In this document: piece by piece, positions 35,108-44,092 of the stretch
Layout: every line of letters starts with the position of its first letter
How positions within the stretch are numbered: the first letter of the stretch is position 1
Assembly: GCF_001591145.1 (NCBI RefSeq)
Contig: NZ_BCUF01000002.1
Span: forward strand, 1 to 64,000
Length of the DNA: 64,000 bases
Reading direction: 5' to 3'
Source of the DNA: Vibrio harveyi NBRC 15634 = ATCC 14126 = KCTC 12724
Lineage (GTDB): Bacteria > Pseudomonadota > Gammaproteobacteria > Enterobacterales > Vibrionaceae
Translations under genes and position numbers: made by a program
Notes under the pieces: model-generated
Told to the model about the DNA's origin: nothing
Database searches by the model: none
What the model saw: the letters and a program-made list of their open reading frames with translations, nothing else

Positions 35108-35194
35108 CTCAACTCGAGTAACACAATTTCGGCGGCTATGCTGCTTTGCCAAGGTGGAGGCACCTTGGTATGAAACACAAACTAAGGAACTCTC

Positions 35195-35785
35195 ATGAAA
35201 AAAAGTATTATTGCTCTTTTAGGTCTTGCCGTCATTCTGGGTGGTTGTTCAAACAAGGTCTCTTACGGTGATGCGCAAGCGACAGAAACAACTACGATTG
35301 ATTTCGGCTCGACGGATCTACAAAAAATTGCTGGCGAAATGGTCGACAGCATGATGATGTCAGGTTCAGTGGCAGCAATTACTCGTGACCAACGTCCTAT
35401 CGTGTTTGTTGAGCGCATCAAGAACAAAACAAGTGAGCACATCGATACTGAATCTATTACTGACACTATCTCTACTAAGATGCTGAACTCTGGTAAGTTC
35501 CGTTTTGTAGACATGGATCGTGTGGAATCTGTTCGTGAGCAACTTAACTTCCAAAACACTGACGAGCTAGTGAACCAAAGCACAGCTATCCAATTCGGTA
35601 AAATGGTCGGTGCGCAATACATGCTTTACGGCAACCTTTCTAGCATCGTGAAAAATGCAGGCAGTGACAAAGACGTTTACTACAAAATGACGATGCGTCT
35701 AATGGATCTAGAAACAGGTCTGATTGAATGGGCGGATGAAACAGAAATCCGTAAAGAGCAATCTAAGAGCCTATTTGGTCTTTAA
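35195..35785 (+). CDS. lpoB: Penicillin-binding protein activator LpoB
   Basis: This 196-residue outer-membrane lipoprotein has the signal MKKSIIALLGLAVILGGC. The short N-terminal linker runs to about residue 40; E. coli LpoB has a longer flexible part. The globular domain (RPIVFVERIKNKTSEHIDTESI... QFGKMVGAQYMLYGNLSSI) matches the LpoB/TolB-N-like fold. LpoB reaches through the peptidoglycan and stimulates PBP1b. The synteny with hinT, ycfL and thiK supports the call. Vibrio often uses CsiV with LpoA for PBP1a; a csiV-like gene is also in this window (39848-40618). Confidence 0.9.
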   Translation: MKKSIIALLGLAVILGGCSNKVSYGDAQATETTTIDFGSTDLQKIAGEMVDSMMMSGSVAAITRDQRPIVFVERIKNKTSEHIDTESITDTISTKMLNSGKFRFVDMDRVESVREQLNFQNTDELVNQSTAIQFGKMVGAQYMLYGNLSSIVKNAGSDKDVYYKMTMRLMDLETGLIEWADETEIRKEQSKSLFGL

Positions 35786-35828
35786 TTGATTCTTTTTGGT
35801 CATATGACCTTGAGTGGAGAAGTCATTC

Positions 35829-36710
35829 ATGGCGTGGTTTTCTTGGCAACAAGCGAAACAGTTAGATCCGAGTTTAAATACTCTTGATGGCTTCTTTACT
35901 TCACCACCAGTGAAGGTTCAAACCGTCACTGGTGGACTTACCAATCGTTGTTGGCGGTTGGAATCTTCAGAGGGTCTTGCGTATGTCTGGCGACCAACCA
36001 GTAACGTATGCAAGACCTTTGCTATATCTCGCCATAACGAATATCAAGTGCTCAATGCAATCGCCCCGCTTAACCTCGGACCTAAACCTGTCTTTGTTCA
36101 TGAGCAAGGTTTGCTAGTGGAGTGGGTTCCGGGTGAGACATTGACTAAGCCTGGTATCGATATTGATGAATTATTGCCAATCGCTGCTGCTATTCATGAA
36201 TATCCTTCGACGGCGATTCCTTTGGTTCCTTTCTCTTACTTGTCACGAATTGATCACTACTGGTTAGAGCTAGGTGGTAAGTACATTGGTACAGAGTTTG
36301 AAACCTTGTATCGAAAATGGCGGTCGGAACCGAGTGTTGAACAAGTTCCCGTTGCACTGTGCCACTTCGATCTTGGTTGTTATAACTTGGTTCGTGGTGA
36401 AGAAGGGGTGAAGGTCATAGACTGGGAATACGCCGCTTTATCTGATCCAAGATTAGACCTCACTTTGATTTTGCAGCTTGCCGATGTGCCAATTGAGCAG
36501 GGTGTTGCTCAGTATTGCCAGATTCGTCAAATTGATGATGTGTCTCTGTGGCTGGAAGGCGTACGTGCGTGGATGCCAAGGACCATTATGATGGCGATGT
36601 TATGGTATTTGATCGCCTACAAATTGTGGGATGATGAACAATACTTAGACAGTGCGAATGAGTTTAAAGACTTATTATGTATGGAAGATCACTGTTTTGA
36701 TAACTCATGA
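35829..36710 (+). CDS. thiK: Thiamine kinase / choline kinase-type phosphotransferase
   Basis: This 293-residue member of the aminoglycoside phosphotransferase family has the catalytic loop CHFDLGCYNLV (Brenner motif HxDxxxxN, around residue 180) and the metal site VIDWEYA. N-terminal TGGLTNRCWRLE is the nucleotide loop. The position between lpoB and ycfP equals E. coli thiK (ycfN), whose product phosphorylates salvaged thiamine. ATG 35829 is chosen with GGAG ten bases upstream; a GTG five codons earlier is less likely. Substrate specificity is deduced from synteny rather than residues. Confidence 0.85.
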   Translation: MAWFSWQQAKQLDPSLNTLDGFFTSPPVKVQTVTGGLTNRCWRLESSEGLAYVWRPTSNVCKTFAISRHNEYQVLNAIAPLNLGPKPVFVHEQGLLVEWVPGETLTKPGIDIDELLPIAAAIHEYPSTAIPLVPFSYLSRIDHYWLELGGKYIGTEFETLYRKWRSEPSVEQVPVALCHFDLGCYNLVRGEEGVKVIDWEYAALSDPRLDLTLILQLADVPIEQGVAQYCQIRQIDDVSLWLEGVRAWMPRTIMMAMLWYLIAYKLWDDEQYLDSANEFKDLLCMEDHCFDNS

Positions 36711-36785
36711 CTTTTTCCTCTTTAACCATAAGGAAATAGTGGTAGTTTAAAGTGAAGTACCAGCAAGTCACAGGGAGAGGTACAC

Positions 36786-37325
36786 ATGATTATTTACTTG
36801 CACGGCTTTGATAGTACAAGCCCAGGTAACCACGAAAAAGTTCTTCAATTGCAATTCATCGATGATGACGTTCGTTTCATCAATTACAGCACACTTCATC
36901 CTAAGCACGATATGCAGCACTTGTTGAAGGAAGTGTCTAAGGTCATCGACCAAGCGAATGACCCAGCCCCACTTATCTGTGGTGTTGGTCTTGGCGCATA
37001 TTGGTCAGAGCGTATCGGTTTTCTTTGCGGCATTAAGCAGGTGATGTTCAACCCAAATCTGCATCCAGAGAAAACGATGGCAGGTCGCATTGATCGTCCC
37101 GAAGAATATGAAGATATCGCGACCAAATGTGTCGAGCAATTCCGAACCAAAAACCAAGATCGTTGTTTAGTGATTTTATCCAAAGAAGATGAAATACATG
37201 ACAATTCGAAAACTGCGGCAGAGTTGGACAAGCATTATCAGATTATTTGGGATGAGAACCAAACGCACAAGTTCAAGAAAATCTCTCATCATCTGCAAGC
37301 GATGAAGGCATTCAAGAACGCATAA
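36786..37325 (+). CDS. ycfP: YcfP family alpha/beta-hydrolase-like protein (UPF0227)
   Basis: This 179-residue protein is very close to E. coli Ycf[39 protein letters not shown] and QTHKFK are shared. The fold is that of an esterase, with an oxyanion motif HGFD and a C-terminal His. The nucleophile elbow reads GVGLGAYW, however, where an esterase would have GxSxG, so the catalytic Ser is not in its usual place. E. coli YcfP shows the same change. Function is unknown. In E. coli nagZ lies between thiK and ycfP; here only about 75 bp separate them. Confidence 0.9.
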   Translation: MIIYLHGFDSTSPGNHEKVLQLQFIDDDVRFINYSTLHPKHDMQHLLKEVSKVIDQANDPAPLICGVGLGAYWSERIGFLCGIKQVMFNPNLHPEKTMAGRIDRPEEYEDIATKCVEQFRTKNQDRCLVILSKEDEIHDNSKTAAELDKHYQIIWDENQTHKFKKISHHLQAMKAFKNA

Positions 37326-37357
37326 ATTGCCCAATAGATAAAAATTTAACTACCTTT

Positions 37358-37386
37358 AAACAGCACTTCAAGAAGTGCTGTTTTTG
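37358..37386 (+). terminator. Terminator of the thiK-ycfP segment
   Basis: The stem AAACAGCACTT / AAGTGCTGTTT with a 4-nt loop ends in TTTT. Confidence 0.82.
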
Positions 37387-37590
37387 TATCTATTGGTTTT
37401 GACTCTATCGCACTGATTCTGCCAAATTTTACATTTTGTATCGATTTATCGGCTTGATTTATCGATTTAACCTTTTGTGGCACGAAAACGTTACCGTCAA
37501 GCAGATGAAAAGTAGTCAATCCGTATCCAGAGTAAGGATTTTTGTTGCCATCAAAGGATTGCTCTATATAATGAACTTGGTAAAAATAAT

Positions 37591-37604
37591 TTGATAAATA
37601 TCAA
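37591..37604. promoter_or_regulatory. FNR box upstream of ndh
   Basis: TTGATAAATATCAA matches the FNR consensus TTGAT-N4-ATCAA at every fixed base. It lies about 250 bp before the ndh start. In E. coli FNR represses ndh without oxygen, so the same control is likely. The distance implies a promoter well upstream of the coding start. Confidence 0.78.
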
Positions 37605-37851
37605 AAAAAATTGAGAGCGAGTAAGAAACTTGCCCATTTTTTGTCTGAGATCGTGTGTTTCAGGCGAATAATCCGATGGACCATAAGCCGAAAACAAGAG
37701 TAGGCAATAACATGATGGCATCGGGATTTATCCAAAAAGTGAGCTCACCTCTAGAGACCAAAGAATTCATCGGTTGGATGTATGACCGCAGCGTAACTGT
37801 GAGTCTACGTCGAGCTGAACCCATATATTCATTTTTGTAGAGGATAACATT

Positions 37852-39141
37852 GTGACACGCATTATCGTTGTAGGCGGCGGTGCTGGTGGCCTTGAGTTGG
37901 CTACCAAACTGGGCCGCACTCTGGGTCGTAAGAACCGTGCGCAAATTACACTGGTAGACCGTAAAGCGAGCCACTTGTGGAAACCACTGTTGCACGAAGT
38001 GGCAACAGGCTCATTAGACGAAGGTGTGGATGCATTGAGCTACCGTGCCCATGCCAAAAACCATTGCTTCGATTTCCAAATGGGTAGCCTTCAAGACATT
38101 GACCGTGAACGTAAAGTGATCATTCTAAGTGAACTAAAAGACGAACATGGTGAACTTCTGATGCCAAGCCGTGAACTGGAATACGATATTCTGGTTATGG
38201 CAATTGGCTCTACGTCAAACGACTTCAATACGCCTGGGGTTCGTGAAAACTGTATCTTCCTCGACAGCCCTGAACAGGCGCACCGTTTCCGTAGTGAAAT
38301 GAATAATGAATTCTTAAAACTGCATGCAAAAAACGGTAACGGTACGGTAGATATCGCGATCGTTGGTGCGGGTGCAACTGGTGTTGAATTATCGGCAGAG
38401 CTTCACAACGCAGTAAAAGAATTACGTACGTATGGCTTCGGCGATCTTGACTCTAGCAAACTAAATGTAAACCTAGTTGAAGCAGGTGAGCGCATTCTGC
38501 CTGCGCTTCCACCACGTATCTCTTCTGCAGCGCATCAAGAGTTGGTTAAGCTAGGTGTAAACGTGCGTACTGCGACCATGGTGACACAAGCGGACAAAGA
38601 CGGTTTGACTACCAAAGATGGTGAGAAAATCCCTGCACAAATCATGGTATGGGCTGCGGGTATCAAAGCGCCTGATTTCATCAAAGATATTGCCGGTCTA
38701 GAAACGAACCGTATTAACCAATTAGTCGTGAAAAACACGTTGCAAACCACTCGTGATGACGACATCTTCGTTATCGGCGACTTGGCTCAATGTACCCAGC
38801 CAGATGGCTCATTTGTGCCGCCACGAGCTCAGGCTGCGCACCAAATGGCAAGTCAAGCGTTCACTAACATTGTGGCTAAGCTTAATGGTCGCGAGCTTAA
38901 AGCATACGAATACAAAGACCACGGCTCTCTAGTGTCTCTAAGCCGCTTCTCAACCGTTGGTAGCTTGATGGGTAACTTAACCAAAGGCTCTATGATGGTT
39001 GAAGGTCGCATCGCACGCGTAGTTTACATTTCACTGTACCGTATGCACCAAATGGCGCTACACGGTGTGATTAAAACGGGTTTGATGATGCTGGTTGGTC
39101 GTATCAACCGCGTATTGCGTCCAAACTTGAAACTGCACTAA
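37852..39141 (+). CDS. ndh: Type II NADH:quinone dehydrogenase
   Basis: This 429-residue membrane-associated flavoprotein passes electrons from NADH to quinone without pumping protons. It has the FAD fold [10 protein letters not shown] (residues 7-16), the NADH fold [15 protein letters not shown] (about 172-186), VIGDLAQC near 305, which closes the FAD site, and a C-terminal amphipathic region (about 385-429, rich in Met, Arg and Leu) for membrane attachment. The GTG start is preceded by AGAGGA at a spacing of 6 bases. It closes the hinT-to-ndh conserved block and is likely under FNR control. Confidence 0.95.
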   Translation: MTRIIVVGGGAGGLELATKLGRTLGRKNRAQITLVDRKASHLWKPLLHEVATGSLDEGVDALSYRAHAKNHCFDFQMGSLQDIDRERKVIILSELKDEHGELLMPSRELEYDILVMAIGSTSNDFNTPGVRENCIFLDSPEQAHRFRSEMNNEFLKLHAKNGNGTVDIAIVGAGATGVELSAELHNAVKELRTYGFGDLDSSKLNVNLVEAGERILPALPPRISSAAHQELVKLGVNVRTATMVTQADKDGLTTKDGEKIPAQIMVWAAGIKAPDFIKDIAGLETNRINQLVVKNTLQTTRDDDIFVIGDLAQCTQPDGSFVPPRAQAAHQMASQAFTNIVAKLNGRELKAYEYKDHGSLVSLSRFSTVGSLMGNLTKGSMMVEGRIARVVYISLYRMHQMALHGVIKTGLMMLVGRINRVLRPNLKLH

Positions 39142-39199
39142 TTTGAATTTTTGGTTCTTTGTTGAAGATTTGGCGAGAGAATCAAATAACAAATAGAAG

Positions 39200-39230
39200 A
39201 AAAGCCACCGCATGTCGGTGGCTTTTTTCA
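39200..39230. terminator. Bidirectional terminator between ndh and the GNAT gene
   Basis: The stem AAAAGCCACCG / CGGTGGCTTTT with a CATGT loop and a T-run on the plus strand reaches the stop codon of the convergent acetyltransferase. Confidence 0.8.
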
Positions 39231-39776
39231 TTCCAAGTCATTGGGTAACAGTGAATAAACGACCCCATCTTTTGGCTTCCCATGAAAGATAAATCGGTTT
39301 CTGGCAATCGCTTCTTTCTGTGCACCAACAGACTCAATTAAAGCCTGACTGGCTGTGTTATCTAAATCACAGACGATTTCTACGCGAGTCAAATTGAGTT
39401 TAGCGAAGCAGAACTCGGCAAGCGCGCGGATTGCCTCTTGAGCGTAACCTTTGCGTTGATAACGGTCCGCAACCCAATAGCCAATGCTTGCCATATTGAA
39501 GGTATGATAAAGCTCATTGACAGCAGCCATACCAACAAGGTTATCGCTACTTCGTTCATAAATGCCAAAACCAAACGCTTCTGTTTTTACCCAGTTCAGT
39601 CGCGTAGCGAGCAAGAAATCTTGCGCATCTCTTAGTGAGACATTTTCATCACACCAATCTAACCATTGGTGTAGGGAAGGGGATTCTGCCAGTATGCGTT
39701 GTAGAATATGGGCTTCCTCAGATGGGATTAATCTGAGAGCCAAACGAGGGGTTATGATTTCAAAATCTGGACTCAT
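39228..39776 (-). CDS. GNAT acetyltransferase, RimJ/RimL-like
   Basis: This 182-residue enzyme has the typical GNAT order: the N-terminal strand ITPRLALRLIPSEEA, then the central strand VGMAAVNELYHTFNMASIGYWV. The acetyl-CoA loop is RYQRKGYAQEAI (Q/RxxGxA motif, about 120-131), and the C-terminal part is RVEIVCDLDNTASQALIESVGA. It best resembles ribosomal-protein N-acetyltransferases (RimL), but many relatives act on other amines or antibiotics, so the substrate is open. No partner gene is next to it; csiV and mfd upstream are separated by a hairpin. Confidence 0.85.
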   Translation of the reverse strand: MSPDFEIITPRLALRLIPSEEAHILQRILAESPSLHQWLDWCDENVSLRDAQDFLLATRLNWVKTEAFGFGIYERSSDNLVGMAAVNELYHTFNMASIGYWVADRYQRKGYAQEAIRALAEFCFAKLNLTRVEIVCDLDNTASQALIESVGAQKEAIARNRFIFHGKPKDGVVYSLLPNDLE

Positions 39777-39801
39777 ACAACTTCCATGTTAGATTTCAAA
39801 T

Positions 39802-39833
39802 AAAACAAAGCGCAACAAGTGCTGCGCTTTGTT
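39802..39833 (-). terminator. Terminator of the mfd-csiV unit
   Basis: The stem AACAAAGCGCA / TGCGCTTTGTT is followed on the minus strand by TTATTTG. It lies 15 bp after the csiV stop. Confidence 0.65.
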
Positions 39834-39847
39834 GTTGGTACTGTGTT

Positions 39848-40618
39848 TTATTGTACTCGACGAACTTGAATGATCATCCCCATTAATGGGTTATCTAAGT
39901 AGTGGGTTTCGCCACTGCGCATACGACGCTTCTGATCCATTCGGAAGCTCTTCAAGAATGTCTCTTCAGTCACAGTCGGAGAGACTTCTGCTAAGTTACC
40001 GACTTGCACGTTACCATCGACTTCGCCAAATTCTTCAGACAATTGTTCTGAAGGTTGCGATTCAATGTGAACCTCCCGAACACTCGGTTCACGTAAGTCC
40101 ATCGTTGTCTCGGCAAACAAATAGTGCTGAACGTAGATTTGTAATTTGCCATCTAACTCATAAAGTGGACCTTTAACGCTTTCTTCGCTATAGCCATCGG
40201 TCGCTAAGGAATGTGCATTGCCAGTGATTGAGCTGCCATCTGGATTATATGATCCTGAAAAATCACGCCCGCCAACAATGCGGAAAACTGGTGCACTTGC
40301 TTTACCACGGTCACCTTGACGCCACGCTACGTGCTTCAATACTTTAAAGCCTGCATGGTTGTTAAGTGCTGCTTCTTGAGCGTTCAATCTGTAAGAAGAA
40401 CGAGGAAGCAGGGTGACGCCTTTTGATTGACGGTAAGAATCGCTTTGTAAGCTGCCGACGTTACTCATTTCGATAGTTGGCAGTTTGTTTGGCCATGATT
40501 CACTGGTACTTTCAGCGTCGACTGCTCGCTTGAAAATAATTACTTCAATATCAAATTGACGCGCAGCCCATGATGGCATTGAGACACAAAGAAGTAATAA
40601 TGGGATCAGTATTCTCAT
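39848..40618 (-). CDS. csiV: CsiV family periplasmic peptidoglycan-binding protein
   Basis: This 256-residue protein has a signal peptide MRILIPLLLLCVSMPSWA and a mature start ARQFDIEVIIFKR, which is characteristic of CsiV (PF10972). In V. cholerae CsiV works with LpoA to activate PBP1a and is needed for growth with D-amino acids. The start at 40618 is preferred over an upstream ATG that would lengthen the signal and overlap mfd. The stop of mfd is seven bases upstream, so the two are probably co-transcribed. Residues 190-256 are rich in charged residues and end in IIQVRRVQ. Confidence 0.82.
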   Translation of the reverse strand: MRILIPLLLLCVSMPSWAARQFDIEVIIFKRAVDAESTSESWPNKLPTIEMSNVGSLQSDSYRQSKGVTLLPRSSYRLNAQEAALNNHAGFKVLKHVAWRQGDRGKASAPVFRIVGGRDFSGSYNPDGSSITGNAHSLATDGYSEESVKGPLYELDGKLQIYVQHYLFAETTMDLREPSVREVHIESQPSEQLSEEFGEVDGNVQVGNLAEVSPTVTEETFLKSFRMDQKRRMRSGETHYLDNPLMGMIIQVRRVQ

Positions 40619-40625
40619 TCGACTA

Positions 40626-43600
40626 TTAGCTCGTTGGTAATAAATTCTGTTTAAAATCATTCAGTAAGTCTTGAACAAACTGAATGCGTTTACGTCGGTC
40701 CGTCAATGGTACGCTAAACTTGAACTTAGTTGGACCTTCCATTGCAAATTTTTGCGGCTGTGATTGCAGGAGTTTAACTAAATATGCTGGGTTTATGTCA
40801 GCATCAGGGTAAAACTCGATGAAACCACCTTTGTCATGAGCTTCAATTTTCTTAGCTTTGAGACATGCAGCAGCAATTTTTAGCTCAGAGACAGACAGTA
40901 AGTTCTTCGTTGCATCAGGTAGCAAGCCGAAACGATCAATCAGTTCCACTTTTAATTCTGATAGCCCTTCTTTATCTGTCACGCTCGCGATTCGTTTGTA
41001 CATAGATAGGCGAGTGTTGACGTCTGGTATGTAGTCATCTGGCAAAAGAGCTGGAATACGCATTTCGATTTCAGTTTGTTCTCGAAGTAGATCATCCAGT
41101 GAAGGCTCTTTGCCCTCTTTTAAGGCTTCAACGGCTTGTTCAAGCATTTCCATATATAGTGTAAAACCAACCGATTGAATTTGACCACTTTGTTCGTCAC
41201 CCAGTAACTCACCAGCCCCGCGGATTTCAAGATCGTGGGTAGCAAGAGTGAAGCCAGCACCAAGGTCTTCCAGTGACGCAATTGCATCAAGACGCTTAAT
41301 TGCATCTTTCGTTATTGCTTTTGGATGTGGCGTCAACAGGTAAGCGTACGCTTGGTGGTGCGAACGACCAACACGACCACGAAGCTGGTGCAACTGCGCG
41401 AGACCTAGGTTATCTGCTCGGTCCATGATGATGGTGTTGGCGGTTGGTACGTCAATACCTGTTTCTATGATCGTAGTACATACGAGTAAGTTGAAGCGCT
41501 GATGATAGAAATCATTCATGATGCGCTCGAGCTCGCGTTCACGCATCTGACCATGTGCAACGGTAACTCGCGCTTCCGGAATCAGCTTTTGCAAATCTTC
41601 GGCGGTTTTTTCAATCGTTTCGACTTGGTTATGTAGGAAGTAAACCTGACCACCACGCATGATTTCACGGAGTACTGCTTCGCGTACCACGGAGTCTTCG
41701 CGTTGACGTACGAAGGTCTTAATCGCCAAGCGGCGTGCTGGTGGTGTTGCGATGATCGACAAATCGCGCATGCCACTCATTGCCATGTTTAATGTGCGCG
41801 GAATTGGTGTTGCGGTAAGCGTTAAGATGTCGACATCGGCACGCATTGCTTTCACTTTTTCTTTTTGACGCACACCAAATCGGTGTTCTTCATCAACAAT
41901 CAACAAGCCAAGATCTTTGAACTTAATATCGCTTGATAGCAACTTGTGAGTACCAACGACAATATCAACTTTGCCATCAGCGACATCTTGGAGAATCACT
42001 TTTTGCTCTTTTGCCGATTTAAAGCGCGACAGGACTTCTACGCGAATTGGCAAGTTAGCAAAGCGGTCGCGGAAGTTTTCAAAGTGTTGCTGTGCAAGCA
42101 GAGTGGTTGGTACTAAGACTGCCACTTGCTTACTGTTGTCTGTGGCAACAAATGCAGCGCGCATTGCGACTTCTGTTTTACCAAAACCAACGTCACCACA
42201 AACTAGGCGGTCCATGGCTTTTGCTTGGCACATGTCAGACAAGACCGCATTAATTGCCATTGACTGATCGTCGGTCTCCTCAAACGGGAAAGTTGCTTTG
42301 AAAGTTGCGTATTGACCGCGGTCGAGCTCAAATTTATAGCCCGGTTTTAGCTCTCGCTTGGCATAAACATCCAGAAGTTCTGCTGCAACGTCACGAACTT
42401 TCTCTGCAGCTTTACGGCGAGCTTTTGCCCATGCTTCACCGCCTAGTTTATGCAGCGGTGCACTTTCTTCAGCTCCGCCAGAGTAGCGGCTAATCAAGTT
42501 CAGTGAAGATACGGGTACGTAAAGCTTGGCATCATTTTGATACTCAAGTGTTACGTATTCCGTTTTCATACCGCCAGCTTCAAGAGTTTGTAGGCCTATG
42601 TAGCGGCCGATACCGTGATCGATGTGCACAACAGGCTGACCCGGCTTAAGTTCAGCTAGGTGGCGTATGACGGTGTCACTGTTGACTGCTTTTTTGTCTT
42701 TACGGCGACGTTGGATAACGCGATCGCCAAGCAGATCGCTTTCGCAGATCAGCGCGAAATTTAGCTCTTCATGAATAAAACCATGTTCCGCAGCACCTAG
42801 AATTAGGCTGAAACGATCGTCAGAATCCAGCGCTTGATATAGTGAACCATGGACTACTGGGCGCACTTTAATGCCTTGCAGTAGCTCTGTTAATGCTTCA
42901 CGGCGACCTTCTGACTCGACAGAGAAAACGATTTTACCCGCAAACTGTTCACTGAATTGGCGTAAACGCGCTAACGGCTCTTTGTTCTGCTGTTGAACAC
43001 CAAGCTCGGCTAGAGATTGAACGGCGAGATTCTGGCGACCTGCACGTTTAACGATTTTCTCTAGGCTCAGCTGAGCTTGCGGTAGTTGTTTGAAGTGAGT
43101 GAATAGCTCATCTTTCTTCAGCCACAATTCATGTGGTGCTAACAACGGACGCAGTGGATCGATTTTCTTTTGATCGTAGCGGTAGTCAACGTCATTCAAG
43201 AAGGTATCGACTGCGGCTTCAATATCGCCGTAGGTGATCAGTTGAGAGTCATCGGGTAAATAATCGAAAAGCGTTTCTGTATGATCGAAAAATAGTGGCT
43301 GCCAATATTCGATGCCCGCCGGCCAAGTGCCTTTGGTGACTTGCATGTAAATTGACTCAGGCTCGCGGCGAGCTTCAAACTGAGAGCGCCAACGAGTACG
43401 GAAATCTTCAATAGCCGCTTTCGTCGTCGGAAATTCATGCGCAGGTAGAAGCTGGATTTGCTGAATGTCTTCGATCGAACGTTGGTTTTCTGGATCAAAT
43501 GTGCGAATGGTGTCGATCTCGTCATCAAAGAAATCAATGCGATATGGATCTGAACTGCCCATTGGGAACAAATCTAGGATCGAACCTCGGCTTGCATATT

Positions 43601-44087
43601 CACCTGGACCAAAAACTTGATCAACGTGACGGTAGCCAGAGTTCTCCAGTTGCACACGCAGTTTTTCCAGCGAGAATTGGTCGCCCGTTTTCACCATCAA
43701 GGTGTGTTGCAGTAAGAAATCACGCGGGGACTGGCGTTGTAATACTGTGCTCACTGGCACAATGGTCACACCACGATTTTGGTTTGGCAATTGATATAAG
43801 CGTGCAATACGATCTGAGATGATCTCTTGGTGTGGAGAAAAGTTGTCGTATGGCAGCGTCTCCCAATCAGGGAATAGGCTTACAGGTTGGTCGGTAAATT
43901 GCTCAATTTCTGCTTGCAGTTTGAGCGCGATTTGCGGGTCTGGTACCACTAGCAGAGAGTGGCTAGAGTGTTGTTTTGCTAGCTCGGCAATCGCCATCGG
44001 CAATGCCGCTCCCGGTAAGTTGCCAAGCTGTTTTTTATCGCCACGCTCAGACGGATTGGTGACGGACAGAATCGTTGCTTTTGTCAT
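40626..44087 (-). CDS. mfd: Transcription-repair coupling factor
   Basis: This 1153-residue protein has the full Mfd layout: a UvrB-homologous N-terminus (to about 350) with the UvrA-contact region, the RNA polymerase interaction domain (about 475-545, with GQPVVHIDHGIGRYIGLQ), and the translocase. The translocase has Walker A GDVGFGKTEVA near 630 and DEEH near 730, and the RecG-like TRG motif follows. The C-terminal inhibitory domain is present. Mfd pushes stalled RNA polymerase off lesions and recruits UvrABC. It lies between a PilZ gene and csiV, all on the minus strand with tiny gaps, so they look like one operon. No key residue is missing. Confidence 0.97.
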   Translation of the reverse strand: MTKATILSVTNPSERGDKKQLGNLPGAALPMAIAELAKQHSSHSLLVVPDPQIALKLQAEIEQFTDQPVSLFPDWETLPYDNFSPHQEIISDRIARLYQLPNQNRGVTIVPVSTVLQRQSPRDFLLQHTLMVKTGDQFSLEKLRVQLENSGYRHVDQVFGPGEYASRGSILDLFPMGSSDPYRIDFFDDEIDTIRTFDPENQRSIEDIQQIQLLPAHEFPTTKAAIEDFRTRWRSQFEARREPESIYMQVTKGTWPAGIEYWQPLFFDHTETLFDYLPDDSQLITYGDIEAAVDTFLNDVDYRYDQKKIDPLRPLLAPHELWLKKDELFTHFKQLPQAQLSLEKIVKRAGRQNLAVQSLAELGVQQQNKEPLARLRQFSEQFAGKIVFSVESEGRREALTELLQGIKVRPVVHGSLYQALDSDDRFSLILGAAEHGFIHEELNFALICESDLLGDRVIQRRRKDKKAVNSDTVIRHLAELKPGQPVVHIDHGIGRYIGLQTLEAGGMKTEYVTLEYQNDAKLYVPVSSLNLISRYSGGAEESAPLHKLGGEAWAKARRKAAEKVRDVAAELLDVYAKRELKPGYKFELDRGQYATFKATFPFEETDDQSMAINAVLSDMCQAKAMDRLVCGDVGFGKTEVAMRAAFVATDNSKQVAVLVPTTLLAQQHFENFRDRFANLPIRVEVLSRFKSAKEQKVILQDVADGKVDIVVGTHKLLSSDIKFKDLGLLIVDEEHRFGVRQKEKVKAMRADVDILTLTATPIPRTLNMAMSGMRDLSIIATPPARRLAIKTFVRQREDSVVREAVLREIMRGGQVYFLHNQVETIEKTAEDLQKLIPEARVTVAHGQMRERELERIMNDFYHQRFNLLVCTTIIETGIDVPTANTIIMDRADNLGLAQLHQLRGRVGRSHHQAYAYLLTPHPKAITKDAIKRLDAIASLEDLGAGFTLATHDLEIRGAGELLGDEQSGQIQSVGFTLYMEMLEQAVEALKEGKEPSLDDLLREQTEIEMRIPALLPDDYIPDVNTRLSMYKRIASVTDKEGLSELKVELIDRFGLLPDATKNLLSVSELKIAAACLKAKKIEAHDKGGFIEFYPDADINPAYLVKLLQSQPQKFAMEGPTKFKFSVPLTDRRKRIQFVQDLLNDFKQNLLPTS

Positions 44088-44092
44088 GGTAA

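Larger units (their letters stand above)
37326..37851. other. 526-bp intergenic region between ycfP and ndh
   Basis: It holds the ycfP terminator (37358-37386), an FNR-type box (37591-37604) and the ndh leader. A 54-codon frame from ATG 37677 to 37840 ends just before ndh; it lacks a convincing ribosome site and I do not annotate it as a gene. Confidence 0.5.
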
